Positions 1 to 9,126 of a stretch of DNA of 64,000 nt are shown here, piece by piece. The stretch is from FEN-1219 sp963810755. Lineage in GTDB: Bacteria > Pseudomonadota > Gammaproteobacteria > Steroidobacterales > Rariloculaceae. The stretch covers positions 62,001 through 126,000 of the forward strand of contig CAWEOP010000009.1 of assembly GCA_963810755.1 (NCBI GenBank), given 5' to 3'. The notes below the pieces were generated by a model. That model ran no database searches, was not told the DNA's origin, and worked only from the letters and a program-made list of their open reading frames with translations. Position 1 is the stretch's first letter. Each line of letters begins with the position of its first letter. The position numbers and the translations under genes were made by a program.

Positions 1-941
1 ACGGCGTCGAACCAACCACAGCGGCGCGCTCTCCCGGTCGTCGCCCCGAACTCTTTGCCCACGTCGCCGAGGTGCTTACCTACCCCGTCGACGAGCTCCG
101 TGGGAAACGGTCCCGCACCCACACGCGTGGTATAGGCCTTGACGATGCCGAGCACGTAGTCGATGCCGCCGGGCCCTGCGCCCGTTCCCGTCGCGGCTCC
201 GCCCACCGTGGTATTCGACGAAGTGACGAACGGATACGTCCCGAGGTCGATGTCGAGCATCGCGCCCTGCGCGCCTTCGTAGAGGACGCCGCTGCCCTTG
301 CGCTGCAAGTCGCGCAAGACCTCGGTCACGTCGACGACGAGCGGCTTCACGCGCTCGCCGAGCTGGAGCAGATTGTCGAGCTCCCGTTGTGGGTCGACGG
401 GCGCGACCGAGTAGTAGCGCTCGAGCAAGAAATTGTGCAGGTCGAGCAAACGTTCGAGCTTGGGCTTGAGCGCGTCTGGCGAGAACAAGTCCGAGATCCG
501 GATCGCACGGCGCGCGATTTTGTCCTCGTACGCCGGTCCGATCCCGCGACCCGTGGTTCCGATCGCGGAATCGCCGCTCGCGTGCTCGCGCGCCTTGTCG
601 AGCAAACCGTGCGAGCTCAGGATCACCGGACATGCCGGAGAGATGCGCAGCCGGCGCTCGACGGGTACGCCGCGAGCCATGAGCTCGTCCATCTCGCTGG
701 TGAGCGCGTCGAGGGAAACGACGACGCCGTTGCCGATCAGACAGATCACATCGTCGCGCAGGATACCGGAGGGGATCAAATGCAGGACGGTCTTGCGATC
801 ACCGATCACGAGCGTATGACCAGCGTTGTGCCCGCCCTGGAAGCGCACAACCGCGTGCGCGCGCTCCGCGAGCACGTCGACGACGGCGCCCTTGCCCTCG
901 TCGCCCCACTGCGTGCCGATCACGACGACGTTTCGACCCAC
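1..941 (-). CDS. purA: Adenylosuccinate synthetase PurA (3' end cut by window edge)
   Basis: Catalyses GTP-dependent condensation of IMP with aspartate, the first committed step to AMP. Reading from a GTG at 941, the protein opens with a short strand followed by the GDEGKG nucleotide loop and the GHNAGHT catalytic-histidine segment. Near the window edge it carries YTTRVGAGPFPTEL and GATTGRARRCGWFD, both hallmarks of PurA. About 313 codons are present of a usual ~430, so the C-terminus lies outside. A GAGG Shine-Dalgarno lies just before the GTG, which starts one base after the DUF2065 stop. It is the last gene of the hfl run, as in many gammaproteobacteria. Confidence 0.96.
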   Translation of the reverse strand, partial: MGRNVVVIGTQWGDEGKGAVVDVLAERAHAVVRFQGGHNAGHTLVIGDRKTVLHLIPSGILRDDVICLIGNGVVVSLDALTSEMDELMARGVPVERRLRISPACPVILSSHGLLDKAREHASGDSAIGTTGRGIGPAYEDKIARRAIRISDLFSPDALKPKLERLLDLHNFLLERYYSVAPVDPQRELDNLLQLGERVKPLVVDVTEVLRDLQRKGSGVLYEGAQGAMLDIDLGTYPFVTSSNTTVGGAATGTGAGPGGIDYVLGIVKAYTTRVGAGPFPTELVDGVGKHLGDVGKEFGATTGRARRCGWFDA

Positions 942-942
942 G

Positions 943-1134
943 CTAACCTCGAATGGTGAGCAACAGGAGAAGTCCCGCGATCACAGCCGCGAGCCCAAAA
1001 CTGCGGAGTTGCCCATCCTCGAGCCGCGCGATTGCCGCGAGCCCGCGGCGCCACGCCTGCGGCGCGGCGAAGGGAAACAAGCCCTCGATCACGAGATAGA
1101 AAGCCAAACCCGCGAGAAGATCCGCCCAGGCCAA
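943..1134 (-). CDS. DUF2065 (YjeT-like) small membrane protein
   Basis: This is a 63-residue protein with two hydrophobic segments (about residues 4-24 and 45-61) around a basic, arginine-rich middle, matching the DUF2065/YjeT family. The function is unknown. Family members are found almost invariably between hflC and purA, as here, which is the main support for calling so short a gene. It ends one base before the purA GTG, so the two are probably cotranscribed and may be translationally coupled. Confidence 0.85.
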   Translation of the reverse strand: MAWADLLAGLAFYLVIEGLFPFAAPQAWRRGLAAIARLEDGQLRSFGLAAVIAGLLLLLTIRG

Positions 1135-1172
1135 AGCCTCAAGCCTCCATAGTCTTGTGTCGATCGCGTGAC

Positions 1173-2051
1173 TTATTTAGCAGTCGTGCCGAGCTGCTTT
1201 TGCAGGAACTGGAAGAAGTCGCTGTCGGGTTTTAGAACCAGGATGTCCTGATCGCGGCCGATCGATTCACGATAGGCCTGCATGCTTCGATAGAAAGCGT
1301 AGAAGTCGCGGTCCTTCGAGTACGCGAGCGCGTAGATTTCGGTCTTGCGGGCGTCGCCCGCGCCGCGAATTCGTTCCGCGTCACGGTACGCTTCGGACAA
1401 GATTACCGTGCGTTGACGCTCCGCGTCGGCACGGATTCGCTCGGACTGTTCCTCGCCCTCGGCGCGCAGCTGGGTCGCGACGCGCTGTCGCTCTTGCTGC
1501 ATCCTCCGGTAAACCGAGTCGCTGACCTCCTCGGAAAGATCGATGCGCTTGACGCGTACATCGACGACCTCGATGCCGAGCTCCGGCGAACGTGTTTGCA
1601 CCTGCGTGAGCATCTCGGCCATCAGGTCGTGGCGTTCGGCCGATACGACCTCTTGAACGGTCCGTTGGCTGATCGCCGCTTTGATTCCTTCCTTCACGAT
1701 CGCCGAGAGACGGTCGATCGCAGCCGTCTCGTCGCCGCGCACGGAGCGATAGTACTGCGCGGGGTCGACGATGCGCCAAGTGACGAAGTAGTCGACGATG
1801 AGATTCTTCTTCTCGCCCGTCAAGAATTTCTCTTCGGCGTGCTCGTAGTTGAGGATCCGATTCGGATAGCGCTGGATGTCGTTCATGAACGGCACCTTGA
1901 AATGCAGACCGGGCGCGTAGTCTGCTTTCACGATCTCGCCGAACTGAAACTTCACCGCGTGCTCGCGCTCGTCGACCGTGAATACGGACATCCGAATCAC
2001 GATCGCCACGAGCACGGCGACGATCAGCAACAAATTCAGGCGCGGGCTCAT
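1173..2051 (-). CDS. hflC: FtsH protease modulator HflC (SPFH/band 7)
   Basis: HflC pairs with HflK to form the large SPFH cage that surrounds and restrains the FtsH membrane protease. The 292-residue protein has one N-terminal membrane anchor (about residues 5-23), then a band-7 domain beginning VDEREHAVKFQFGEI. A long charged coiled-coil stretch with alternating Arg/Glu/Ala follows (about 185-245). The length is close to the E. coli protein. The ATG at 2051 follows a GGAGG-containing leader and lies 19 bases after the hflK stop. Together with hflK, hflX and hfq this is the classic hfq-hflXKC operon. Confidence 0.97.
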   Translation of the reverse strand: MSPRLNLLLIVAVLVAIVIRMSVFTVDEREHAVKFQFGEIVKADYAPGLHFKVPFMNDIQRYPNRILNYEHAEEKFLTGEKKNLIVDYFVTWRIVDPAQYYRSVRGDETAAIDRLSAIVKEGIKAAISQRTVQEVVSAERHDLMAEMLTQVQTRSPELGIEVVDVRVKRIDLSEEVSDSVYRRMQQERQRVATQLRAEGEEQSERIRADAERQRTVILSEAYRDAERIRGAGDARKTEIYALAYSKDRDFYAFYRSMQAYRESIGRDQDILVLKPDSDFFQFLQKQLGTTAK

Positions 2052-2070
2052 CTTCTTCGCGTCCTCCGGC

Positions 2071-3189
2071 TCAGCGGGCTTCGCGATCGCGCGAGCGCGG
2101 CGCCGCGTTGTTGGTCATCGGCACCGGCGTGGCTGACGCGGCCTCGCTGGTCGAACTGCTCGGGCGGCGCTGCATGAGCTGGTCGAGCGGCAGATAAAGC
2201 ATGTTGTTGCCGCCGTCCGTATCGACGATGACTTTCGTAGAATTCGCGAGGATCGACTCGAGCGTCTCGATGTACAGACGCTCGCGCGTCACCGCCGGCG
2301 CTTTCTGGTATTCCGCAAGGATCTGATTGAAACGATCCGTCTCGCCTTCTGCGTTCGCGACGACCTCCCCACGATACGCCTCGGCGTTCTGGCGCCGCTT
2401 CGCCGCTTCGCCGCGCGCGCGTGGCAGGATTTCGTTCGAGTAGGTTTCGGCTTCGAGGATCCTGCGCTCCCGGTCCTCGCGCGCCTTGATCGCCTCTTGT
2501 ACCGCCGCCTCTACCTCCCGCGGGAAGTTCGCCTCTTGCAGATTCACCTCGTAGACCGTGACCCCGGAGCCGTACGCGTCCAGCGTCCCCTGCAGCAGAT
2601 CTTGCGTCTCCCGTGCGACCTGGGTGCGGCCATCGGTCAAGATGAAATCGAGCAAGTTGCGGCCGATCACCTCGCGGATCGCGCTGCCCGTGACATTGGT
2701 CAGGGTCTTCTCCGGATCGCGCATGTTGAACAGAAAGGCTTTCGGATCCGTGCGCCTGAACTGCACGACGAGATCGATGCTCACGATATTCTCGTCGCGC
2801 GTCAGCATGCTGCCTTGGTAAGTCAACCGCTCCGTCGCGCCGATGTTGATTTTCTCCACCGTCTCGATCGGCCACGGCCAATGCCATCGGAGTCCGGGCT
2901 GAGTGAGATCCTGGAGCGCGCCAAAGCGCAGAACGACGCCTCGCTCCGCCTCATCCACTTTGTAGATCCCAGCAAGCCCCCAAACGGCGACCAGCAAGAT
3001 CACGCCCGTGATCACGAGGCCGCTGTTCAGTTGTGGATCGCCGCCGCCGCGGCTGCCGCCACCGCGTCCCCCGCGGAAAAGGCCCGCGAGCTTACGCTGG
3101 AAGTCTCGCACCACGGCGTCGAGATCCGCGGGACCTTTGTCCTTGTCGGATCGCCATGGATTGCCCTTGTCTCCGTCGTCCCAAGCCAT
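2071..3189 (-). CDS. hflK: FtsH protease modulator HflK (SPFH/band 7)
   Basis: HflK is the larger subunit of the HflKC complex that regulates FtsH on the periplasmic face of the inner membrane. The 372-residue protein starts MAWDDGDKGNPW, the typical HflK N-terminus, followed by a Gly/Arg-rich cytosolic segment (about 40-52). A transmembrane helix (about 57-76) and the band-7 domain (YKVDEAERGVVLRFG) come next, then an Ala/Arg/Glu coiled-coil region and a Ser/Thr-rich tail. It begins six bases after the hflX stop and is cotranscribed with it. Confidence 0.97.
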   Translation of the reverse strand: MAWDDGDKGNPWRSDKDKGPADLDAVVRDFQRKLAGLFRGGRGGGSRGGGDPQLNSGLVITGVILLVAVWGLAGIYKVDEAERGVVLRFGALQDLTQPGLRWHWPWPIETVEKINIGATERLTYQGSMLTRDENIVSIDLVVQFRRTDPKAFLFNMRDPEKTLTNVTGSAIREVIGRNLLDFILTDGRTQVARETQDLLQGTLDAYGSGVTVYEVNLQEANFPREVEAAVQEAIKAREDRERRILEAETYSNEILPRARGEAAKRRQNAEAYRGEVVANAEGETDRFNQILAEYQKAPAVTRERLYIETLESILANSTKVIVDTDGGNNMLYLPLDQLMQRRPSSSTSEAASATPVPMTNNAAPRSRDREAR

Positions 3190-3195
3190 TGTGTT

Positions 3196-4479
3196 TCACA
3201 CTTTCTGTCGAATGGAGTCGGCTGGCAAGTCTTCCCTGCTGCGCAGCTCCTGCCAACGCTGCGCCGTCAATTCCACTTCCAACGTGGAGTTACCCTCCGC
3301 GTCCACGGTTTCGCTCCGCACCGCGTGCCACCCGAACAGCTTGGCGCGCAGCCTGCTTTGCTCCGGACCCAACTTGAGCTCGGCGACGAGCCGAGCCCCG
3401 ATGAGGCGCTCACGAACCGCGGTAAGGAGCCCCGCGATTCCTTCGCCGTTGGCCGCAGACACGCAGAGCTTCGCATGCTCCGAGTCGTCGAGCTCGGCCG
3501 CAAATTCGGGGGGCGCCTGATCGAGCTTATTGTACACCGGAAGGCGCGGGACCTCGGCAGCGCCGACTTCTGCGAGCACCGTTTCGACCTGCCGGCGGCG
3601 ATCCTCGTGATGCGGGTCGCTCGCGTCGATCACGTGCAACAGCAACGCAGCTTCCCGGGTCTCGGTCAGCGTCGCGCGAAAGGCCGCGACGAGCTCGTGC
3701 GGGAGATCACGCACGAACCCGACGGTATCGACGAGCAGCGCTTCCTCGCCGTGATCGAGCGGCAGCCGCCTAATCGTCGGGTCCAGCGTCGCGAATAACT
3801 GATCCTTGGCGACGAGATCCGCGCCCGAGAGCGCGTTGAACAACGTGGTCTTACCGGCGTTCGTGTAGCCGACGATGGCAACCGTCGGCACTTCGGCCCG
3901 GACGCGCTCCTTGCGACTGACGTCGCGCTGTCGCTCGACCCGCGCTAGCCGCTCGCGGAGGTGCCGGATGCGCCGGCTCACGAGTCTTCGATCGGTTTCC
4001 AACTGCGTTTCGCCGGGTCCGCGAAGCCCGATACCACCCTTCTGGCGCTCGAGGTGGGTCCAACCGCGTACCAAGCGCGAGGCCAAATGCTCATGCTGCG
4101 CGAGCTCAACCTGCAGCTTGCCTTCGAACGTCGCGGCACGTTGAGCGAAGATGTCGAGGATCAAACCGTTGCGGTCGAGCACTCGTGTCTTGAGCGTCGT
4201 CTCGAGGTTGCGCTCCTGGCCCGCGCGCAGCGGTTGGTTCACGAGGATCAGCTCGGCCTGCGCCGAGCGCGCGACCTGTGCGACCTCGTCGACCTTGCCG
4301 CTGCCGATGAAATAGCGGGGGTCCGGTCGCTCGCGGCGCGCTTGGACTTCGGCGACGACGTCCGCACCCGCCGATTCAGCGAGCGCACGAAACTCCTGGG
4401 TCTCGTCTTCGTGGCAGGAACGGTGCATGCCGATGTGTAGCAGCAGGGCACGCTCCCCGCTGCGAGGACGATCAAGCAA
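3196..4479 (-). CDS. hflX: Ribosome-associated GTPase HflX
   Basis: HflX is a GTPase that splits or rescues stalled 70S ribosomes, especially under heat stress. The 427-residue protein has the N-terminal HflX domain (including the GGIGLRGPGETQLE segment near residue 150). An Obg-like G domain follows with G1 GYTNAGKTT (about 203-211), G3 DTVGF and G4 NKLD (about 317). The start is read as TTG at 4479 because GGGAGG lies about six bases upstream and no better start precedes the conserved region. It lies between hfq and hflK as in E. coli. Confidence 0.95.
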   Translation of the reverse strand: MLDRPRSGERALLLHIGMHRSCHEDETQEFRALAESAGADVVAEVQARRERPDPRYFIGSGKVDEVAQVARSAQAELILVNQPLRAGQERNLETTLKTRVLDRNGLILDIFAQRAATFEGKLQVELAQHEHLASRLVRGWTHLERQKGGIGLRGPGETQLETDRRLVSRRIRHLRERLARVERQRDVSRKERVRAEVPTVAIVGYTNAGKTTLFNALSGADLVAKDQLFATLDPTIRRLPLDHGEEALLVDTVGFVRDLPHELVAAFRATLTETREAALLLHVIDASDPHHEDRRRQVETVLAEVGAAEVPRLPVYNKLDQAPPEFAAELDDSEHAKLCVSAANGEGIAGLLTAVRERLIGARLVAELKLGPEQSRLRAKLFGWHAVRSETVDAEGNSTLEVELTAQRWQELRSREDLPADSIRQKV

Positions 4480-4508
4480 ACGCGCCTCCCTGCGTCCGGG
4501 GATTGGAG

Positions 4509-4751
4509 CTAGTCTTCAGCCTCATCCTCATCCATCGACGGCACGCGCACGTTGCGCGCAGGCACCACCGTCGAGATGGCATGTTTGTAGACCATTTGGC
4601 TGACGCTATTGCGTAGCAAAACCACGAATTGGTCGAAAGAGTCTATTTGCCCCTGCAGCTTGATACCGTTCACCAGATAGATGGAGACCGGGACCTTTTC
4701 CTTGCGCAAAGCATTTAGAAACGGGTCCTGCAGCGATTGACCTTTGGCCAT
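4509..4751 (-). CDS. hfq: RNA chaperone Hfq
   Basis: Hfq is the hexameric Sm-like RNA chaperone that pairs small RNAs with mRNAs. The 80-residue protein begins MAKGQSLQDPFLNALRKEKV and contains the Sm1 (DSFDQFVVLLRN) and Sm2 (YKHAISTVVP) motifs with the YKH signature, then a short acidic tail (MDEDEAED). The ribosome site is unusually strong, AAAGGAGAG a few bases before ATG. The 156-base gap between miaA and hfq leaves room for a dedicated hfq promoter, as known in E. coli, although no clear -10 is obvious. Its presence makes the candidate sRNA near 23.0 kb more plausible. Confidence 0.98.
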   Translation of the reverse strand: MAKGQSLQDPFLNALRKEKVPVSIYLVNGIKLQGQIDSFDQFVVLLRNSVSQMVYKHAISTVVPARNVRVPSMDEDEAED

Positions 4752-4907
4752 GAATACTCTCCTTTCTTATTGTTAGGCTCGCCGAGACCAGGTCCGATAG
4801 GATCGCCTGAAGGCCCTTGAGGCTTCCTGAAATCTCGCTCCGATACTTGTCCCACGACGAGACCGGTCATTCCCACAACCGGTAATGCTAACACAGCACA
4901 CTCGTTT

Positions 4908-5858
4908 TCAAGCGGCGGACGCGCGGAATCGCTCCACGTGCGCGAGAAATCGCTCCGCGAGATCCGGAGCAAAAGCCGGCCATTTCTCGCTGACGAAGTC
5001 GGAACGCAACCACGTGAGCTGACGCTTCGCGAGCTGCCGCGTCGCCACAATCGCACGCCGCCGCGTTTCTCGCCAGTCGCATGCGCCGTCGAGGTAGGCC
5101 CAGATCTGGCGATAACCAACTGCCCGCAGCGCGGGCAGGTCCGGCGTGAGGTCGCCGCGGGCTCGCAACCTCTCGACTTCCGCGACGAAACCCGCGTCGA
5201 CCATCGCGTCGAACCGGCGCTCCACGCGCCGTCCGAGGTCTGCGCGATCGGTCGGCACCAGGGCCACCGTTGCGATCTCGAGCTCATCTCCGTCCAGTAT
5301 CGGCTGCTGCAGCTGCGTGAGCGGCCGCCCGGTGAGCGCGTGCACCTCGAGCGCCCGCTGGATCCTCTGCCGGTCCGCGGGCGCGATCCTCGCGGCGGCT
5401 GCGGGGTCCAGAGCGCGAAGGCGCTCGTGCAGCGCCGGCCATCCAAGCGATAGCGCCTCGGCGTCGAGCGCGGCCCGCAGCGTGTCGTCAGCGCCCGGCA
5501 GCTCGGCCAAGCCCTCGCGCAAGGCGCGTAGGTATAAGAGCGTGCCGCCGACGATCAATGGCAACCGCCCTTTGGCGGTGATTCCGGCGATCGCGTGTCG
5601 CGCATCGCGCGCGAAACGACCCGCGGAGTACGCTTCGCGCGGATCGAGGATATCCACGAGGTGGTGAGGCACGACGCGGCGTGTTTCCGCGTCGGGCTTC
5701 GCCGTGCCGATGTCGAGTCCGCGGTACACCATCGCGGAGTCCATGCTTACGATTTCTAAAGGAAGGACGGCGGCAAGACGCAAAGCGAGCTCGGTTTTTC
5801 CGCACGCCGTGGGGCCAGCGAGGCACACACAGCGCAGCGGCGGCGGCCGGACCGTCAC
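4908..5858 (-). CDS. miaA: tRNA dimethylallyltransferase MiaA
   Basis: MiaA transfers a dimethylallyl group to N6 of A37 in tRNAs reading UNN codons. The P-loop GPTACGKTE and the DSAMVYRGLDIGTAKP segment identify it. The start chosen is GTG at 5858, which overlaps the mutL stop by four bases (GTGA) and gives 316 residues, the length of the E. coli enzyme. An upstream in-frame start at 6023 would add an Arg/Ala-rich stretch inside mutL without family support. The gene is part of the mutL-miaA-hfq run. Confidence 0.96.
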   Translation of the reverse strand: MTVRPPPLRCVCLAGPTACGKTELALRLAAVLPLEIVSMDSAMVYRGLDIGTAKPDAETRRVVPHHLVDILDPREAYSAGRFARDARHAIAGITAKGRLPLIVGGTLLYLRALREGLAELPGADDTLRAALDAEALSLGWPALHERLRALDPAAAARIAPADRQRIQRALEVHALTGRPLTQLQQPILDGDELEIATVALVPTDRADLGRRVERRFDAMVDAGFVAEVERLRARGDLTPDLPALRAVGYRQIWAYLDGACDWRETRRRAIVATRQLAKRQLTWLRSDFVSEKWPAFAPDLAERFLAHVERFRASAA

Positions 5859-7627
5859 TGGCCGCGTAGAAACAAACGGTCGAGGTCCGCAAGCGTCACG
5901 CGCGTCCACGTCGGCCGCCCGTGATTGCACGCTTCGCTGCGCTCCGTTCGCTCCATCTCGCGGAGCAGCGCGTTCATCTCCTCGAGCGACAGCCGCCGAT
6001 TCGCGCGTACTGCCGCATGACAAGCAAGCGTCGCGAGCAGCTCGTTCACCGCAGCCTCGACTCGCTCGGCGCCTTTGCTCTCCGCGAGGTCGCTCAACAG
6101 GTCGCGTACCAGCGCCTCGACGTCGCTGCCCTCGAGCAGCAGCGGAATCGCCTGCACAGCGATGCGCCCGGGGCCGCGCCGCACGAGCGTAAAACCCAAC
6201 GCCTCGAGCTCGCCGCCGCGCTCATCGACGAGATCCGCCTCGCGCGATCCCACTTCCATGGTCACCGGCACGAGCAGCGTCTGCGCTTTGAGCTTGTCGG
6301 TCCCGAGCGCGGCCTTCAGCCGTTCGTACGTGATGCGCTCATGCGCCGCGTGCATGTCGACGATGATGAGACCATCGCGATTCTCCGCGAGCACATAGAT
6401 CCCCGAAAGCTGACCGAGCGCGTAGCCGAGCGGCGGCGTCGCGGCCGCATCCGCCACTGCCGGTGGCGGGACTCTGGAATGCAACCGCTCGTACAGCGGA
6501 ACGTACGCGTGCATCGCGCGAGTGTTCAATGCGAGCGGTTCTTGGAGCGGCGGCGTCTCGCCGGGAAAGCGCGTACGAGCGGCGAAGGCCGCGCTCGGCA
6601 CGGGCGGTCGTGCGTCGGGCCCGCCGGACTCGAGAGTGCTTCCGAGGGCCGCTTCGATGGTGCGGAAAACGAACTCGTGCACGAGACTCGAGTCGCGGAA
6701 ACGAATCTCGAGCTTCGCGGGATGCGCGTTCGCGTCGACACGGCGCGCGTCGAGCTCCAAGAACACTACGAACGCGGGCTGGCGATTCTGAAACAGGACG
6801 TCCTGGTACCCGAGTCGCACGGCGTGGCGCAGCACCTTGTCGCGCACGAAGCGGCCGTTCACGAACGTGAACTGCATATCGGGCTGACTGCGTGAAAATG
6901 CCGGCGCCGCAAGCCAACCTTCGACTCGCAGCCCTTCGATTTCGCGCCGGAAGTGGCGCGCGTGCCCCAAGAACTCGGCACCGCATAGCGCGGCGATCCG
7001 CGCCTCCTGCTCGGCCCGATCGCGGGCCGCACCGAGCCGTAGCTGCGGTCGTTCGTTGCTCGTCAGGCTGAACTCGACGTCGAAGCGGGCGAGCGCGAGG
7101 TTCTTCAGCACCGTGTCGACATGTCCCGCCTCCGTCTTCTCCGAGCGCTGGAACTTGCGACGCGCTGGCGTGTTGAAAAACAGATCACGCACTTCGATAC
7201 AGGTTCCGAAAGGATGAGGCGCGGGGCGAACCTCACCGATCTCGCCGCCGTCGCAGGACACGCTCCAACCGTGCTCCGCTCCCGCGATCCGCGAGACGAT
7301 CTTCATTCGCGCGACGGAACCGATGCTGGGCAGCGCCTCGCCGCGAAACCCCAGTGTCGCGAGCGCCTCGAGATCGTCCAGGCTCGCGATCTTGCTGGTC
7401 GCGTGCCGCGACAGCGCGAGCGCGAGCTCGTTCGGCGGGATTCCGACCCCGTCGTCCGTCACGCGGATGAGCCGAGCTCCACCGCCCGCGATCTCGACGG
7501 CGATCGAGCGCGCGCCCGCGTCGAGCGAATTCTCGACGAGCTCTTTGACGACAGAGGCCGGCCGCTCGACAACCTCGCCCGCGGCGATTTGGTCGATGAG
7601 CTGCGACGGCAGAATCTGAATGCCCAC
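5855..7627 (-). CDS. mutL: DNA mismatch repair protein MutL, endonuclease-type
   Basis: MutL couples mismatch recognition by MutS to strand incision. The N-terminal GHKL ATPase shows ELVENSLDAGA, DDGVGI and GFRGEAL, and the C-terminal dimerisation domain is complete (590 residues). The sequence DMHAAHERITYE fits the D-x-H-A-x2-E-x4-E metal site of MutL endonucleases, with Met in place of the usual Gln, as in Pseudomonas. This implies MutL nicks DNA itself rather than relying on MutH. The start is GTG at 7627, about 100 bases after amiB. Confidence 0.97.
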   Translation of the reverse strand: MGIQILPSQLIDQIAAGEVVERPASVVKELVENSLDAGARSIAVEIAGGGARLIRVTDDGVGIPPNELALALSRHATSKIASLDDLEALATLGFRGEALPSIGSVARMKIVSRIAGAEHGWSVSCDGGEIGEVRPAPHPFGTCIEVRDLFFNTPARRKFQRSEKTEAGHVDTVLKNLALARFDVEFSLTSNERPQLRLGAARDRAEQEARIAALCGAEFLGHARHFRREIEGLRVEGWLAAPAFSRSQPDMQFTFVNGRFVRDKVLRHAVRLGYQDVLFQNRQPAFVVFLELDARRVDANAHPAKLEIRFRDSSLVHEFVFRTIEAALGSTLESGGPDARPPVPSAAFAARTRFPGETPPLQEPLALNTRAMHAYVPLYERLHSRVPPPAVADAAATPPLGYALGQLSGIYVLAENRDGLIIVDMHAAHERITYERLKAALGTDKLKAQTLLVPVTMEVGSREADLVDERGGELEALGFTLVRRGPGRIAVQAIPLLLEGSDVEALVRDLLSDLAESKGAERVEAAVNELLATLACHAAVRANRRLSLEEMNALLREMERTERSEACNHGRPTWTRVTLADLDRLFLRGQ

Positions 7628-7724
7628 TGCGAACCCTCGAGCCGCGATCGGTATCGGCTAACCGAGCGGACGGGGGGCGAGTGTACCTGAATGCTCCCGG
7701 CGCTCCGCGAACGAGCCCTGGCGG

Positions 7725-9041
7725 TCAGCCCGTCGGGATGGTCAGCACTTGGCCGATGCGAATCGAGTCGTTCTTCAAGCTGTTCGAGCGCCGCAAGGTC
7801 GCTGCGCTGACGCGATAACGCTCTGCGATTCCGGACAACGTCTCGCCGCGCGCAATGACGTGGCGTACAGCTCTGCGCGGCGCCGCCGATGCTTGCGTAG
7901 CGAAATAGCTGTCTTGCGGCGGGTTCGCCGCGAAATAATCGACGATGCCCTCGCGCAGCGCCTTCGCGAGCTCCGCCTGGTGCTGCGTGTTGCGAAGCGA
8001 GGCCTCTTCACGCGGATTGGAGATGTAAGCGGTCTCCACGAGCACCGACGGGATGTCCGGCGACTTCAGCACGAGAAACGGGGCCTGCTGCACCTGCATC
8101 TTACGCATCGCCGTGATGGTCGACATTCGTTTGATGAGCCGCTGGCCCGCGGCCGTGCTCGCGCTCAATGCCGCGCTCTGCGACAAGTCGAGCAGCACCC
8201 GTGCGAGCAGCTGGTCCCTTTCCGCGAGCGATACGCCACCGATGAGGTCCGATGCGTTCTCGCGCTGCGCGAGCAGCGAGGCTGCTTCGTCGCTCGCCCC
8301 TTTCTCCGAAAGCACGTAGACAGTCGCGCCTGTTGCGCTCGAGTCGCGGTACGAATCCGCGTGGATCGAGATGAAGAAGTCCGCCTGCGCGCCGTGCGCG
8401 ATCGCCATGCGCTTGCGATGCGGGACGAAGTAGTCGCCTTTGCGTACGAGCACCGCGCGCATGCCGGGCTGCGCGTCGACCTCGGCCGCGAGCCGGCGCG
8501 CAATCGCGAGCACGACGTCTTTCTCGCGACCGCCGTTGCGGCCGCTCGCCCCGGGATCCTCGCCGCCATGACCCGCGTCGATCGCGATCACGACGTCGCG
8601 GCCGGTCGCCGCGAGCGGCGGCGTTGTCGCTCGCTGCACGACGGCCGCCTCCTCCTCGAGCAGATCGACGACGAGCCGATGCCCATACTGCGCGTTGGGC
8701 GCAAGCAAGAATGTCTTTGCTTTCGCCGCATGCGTGAGCTCGAGAACTACGCGGAGCTCGCCGCCGCGCTCCCCGCTGCGCACGCTCGCGACGGCGCCCT
8801 TCGCCTCGGGCAACGACAGCGGCGCCGCGGCAGAGCTATTGGGAAAGTCGATGACTAGCCGGTTGGGCTCAGTCAACACGGAAACGCGGTGCTGAACCGG
8901 TGCGCTGAGCTCGAAGACGACGCGCGTAGAGTCGGGACCGGACCAGACTCGGACGCTATTGACGGCGGCGGCCGATGACAGGCTCGTGTAGCAGAGCAGC
9001 GCCGCGCCGAACGCAGCGGCCAGCCATCTCGCCGATCTCAC
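7725..9041 (-). CDS. amiB: N-acetylmuramoyl-L-alanine amidase, AmiB/AmiC type, with LysM
   Basis: Periplasmic amidase that cleaves septal peptidoglycan between muramic acid and the stem peptide. From GTG 9041 (GGGAG upstream) the 438-residue protein has a signal peptide (about 1-26, ending SSAAA) and an AMIN targeting domain (about 28-135). An Amidase_3 domain follows with zinc ligands in DAGHGGEDPG, the GREKD glutamate and SIHAD, then the VETAYISNP segment. A C-terminal LysM motif (about 393-436) completes it. A longer reading to 9359 would run through tsaE and lacks a signal peptide, so it was rejected. Its place between tsaE and mutL matches E. coli amiB. Confidence 0.93.
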   Translation of the reverse strand: MRSARWLAAAFGAALLCYTSLSSAAAVNSVRVWSGPDSTRVVFELSAPVQHRVSVLTEPNRLVIDFPNSSAAAPLSLPEAKGAVASVRSGERGGELRVVLELTHAAKAKTFLLAPNAQYGHRLVVDLLEEEAAVVQRATTPPLAATGRDVVIAIDAGHGGEDPGASGRNGGREKDVVLAIARRLAAEVDAQPGMRAVLVRKGDYFVPHRKRMAIAHGAQADFFISIHADSYRDSSATGATVYVLSEKGASDEAASLLAQRENASDLIGGVSLAERDQLLARVLLDLSQSAALSASTAAGQRLIKRMSTITAMRKMQVQQAPFLVLKSPDIPSVLVETAYISNPREEASLRNTQHQAELAKALREGIVDYFAANPPQDSYFATQASAAPRRAVRHVIARGETLSGIAERYRVSAATLRRSNSLKNDSIRIGQVLTIPTG

Positions 9042-9126
9042 CCCACAGTCTCCCGTCCTTGCAGACGCCTTATGTTTACAATTTCTGGCGACGTTTTCAA
9101 TCACTTTGTCATTCAGAAATAGGGTG

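Noticed and set aside
72..959. Long plus-strand frame opposite purA
   Set aside because: It is the shadow of purA on the other strand, has no domain, and exists because of GC-rich codon bias.
4908..6023. Longer MiaA starting at 6023
   Set aside because: It would overlap mutL by 169 bases; GTG 5858 gives the family length.
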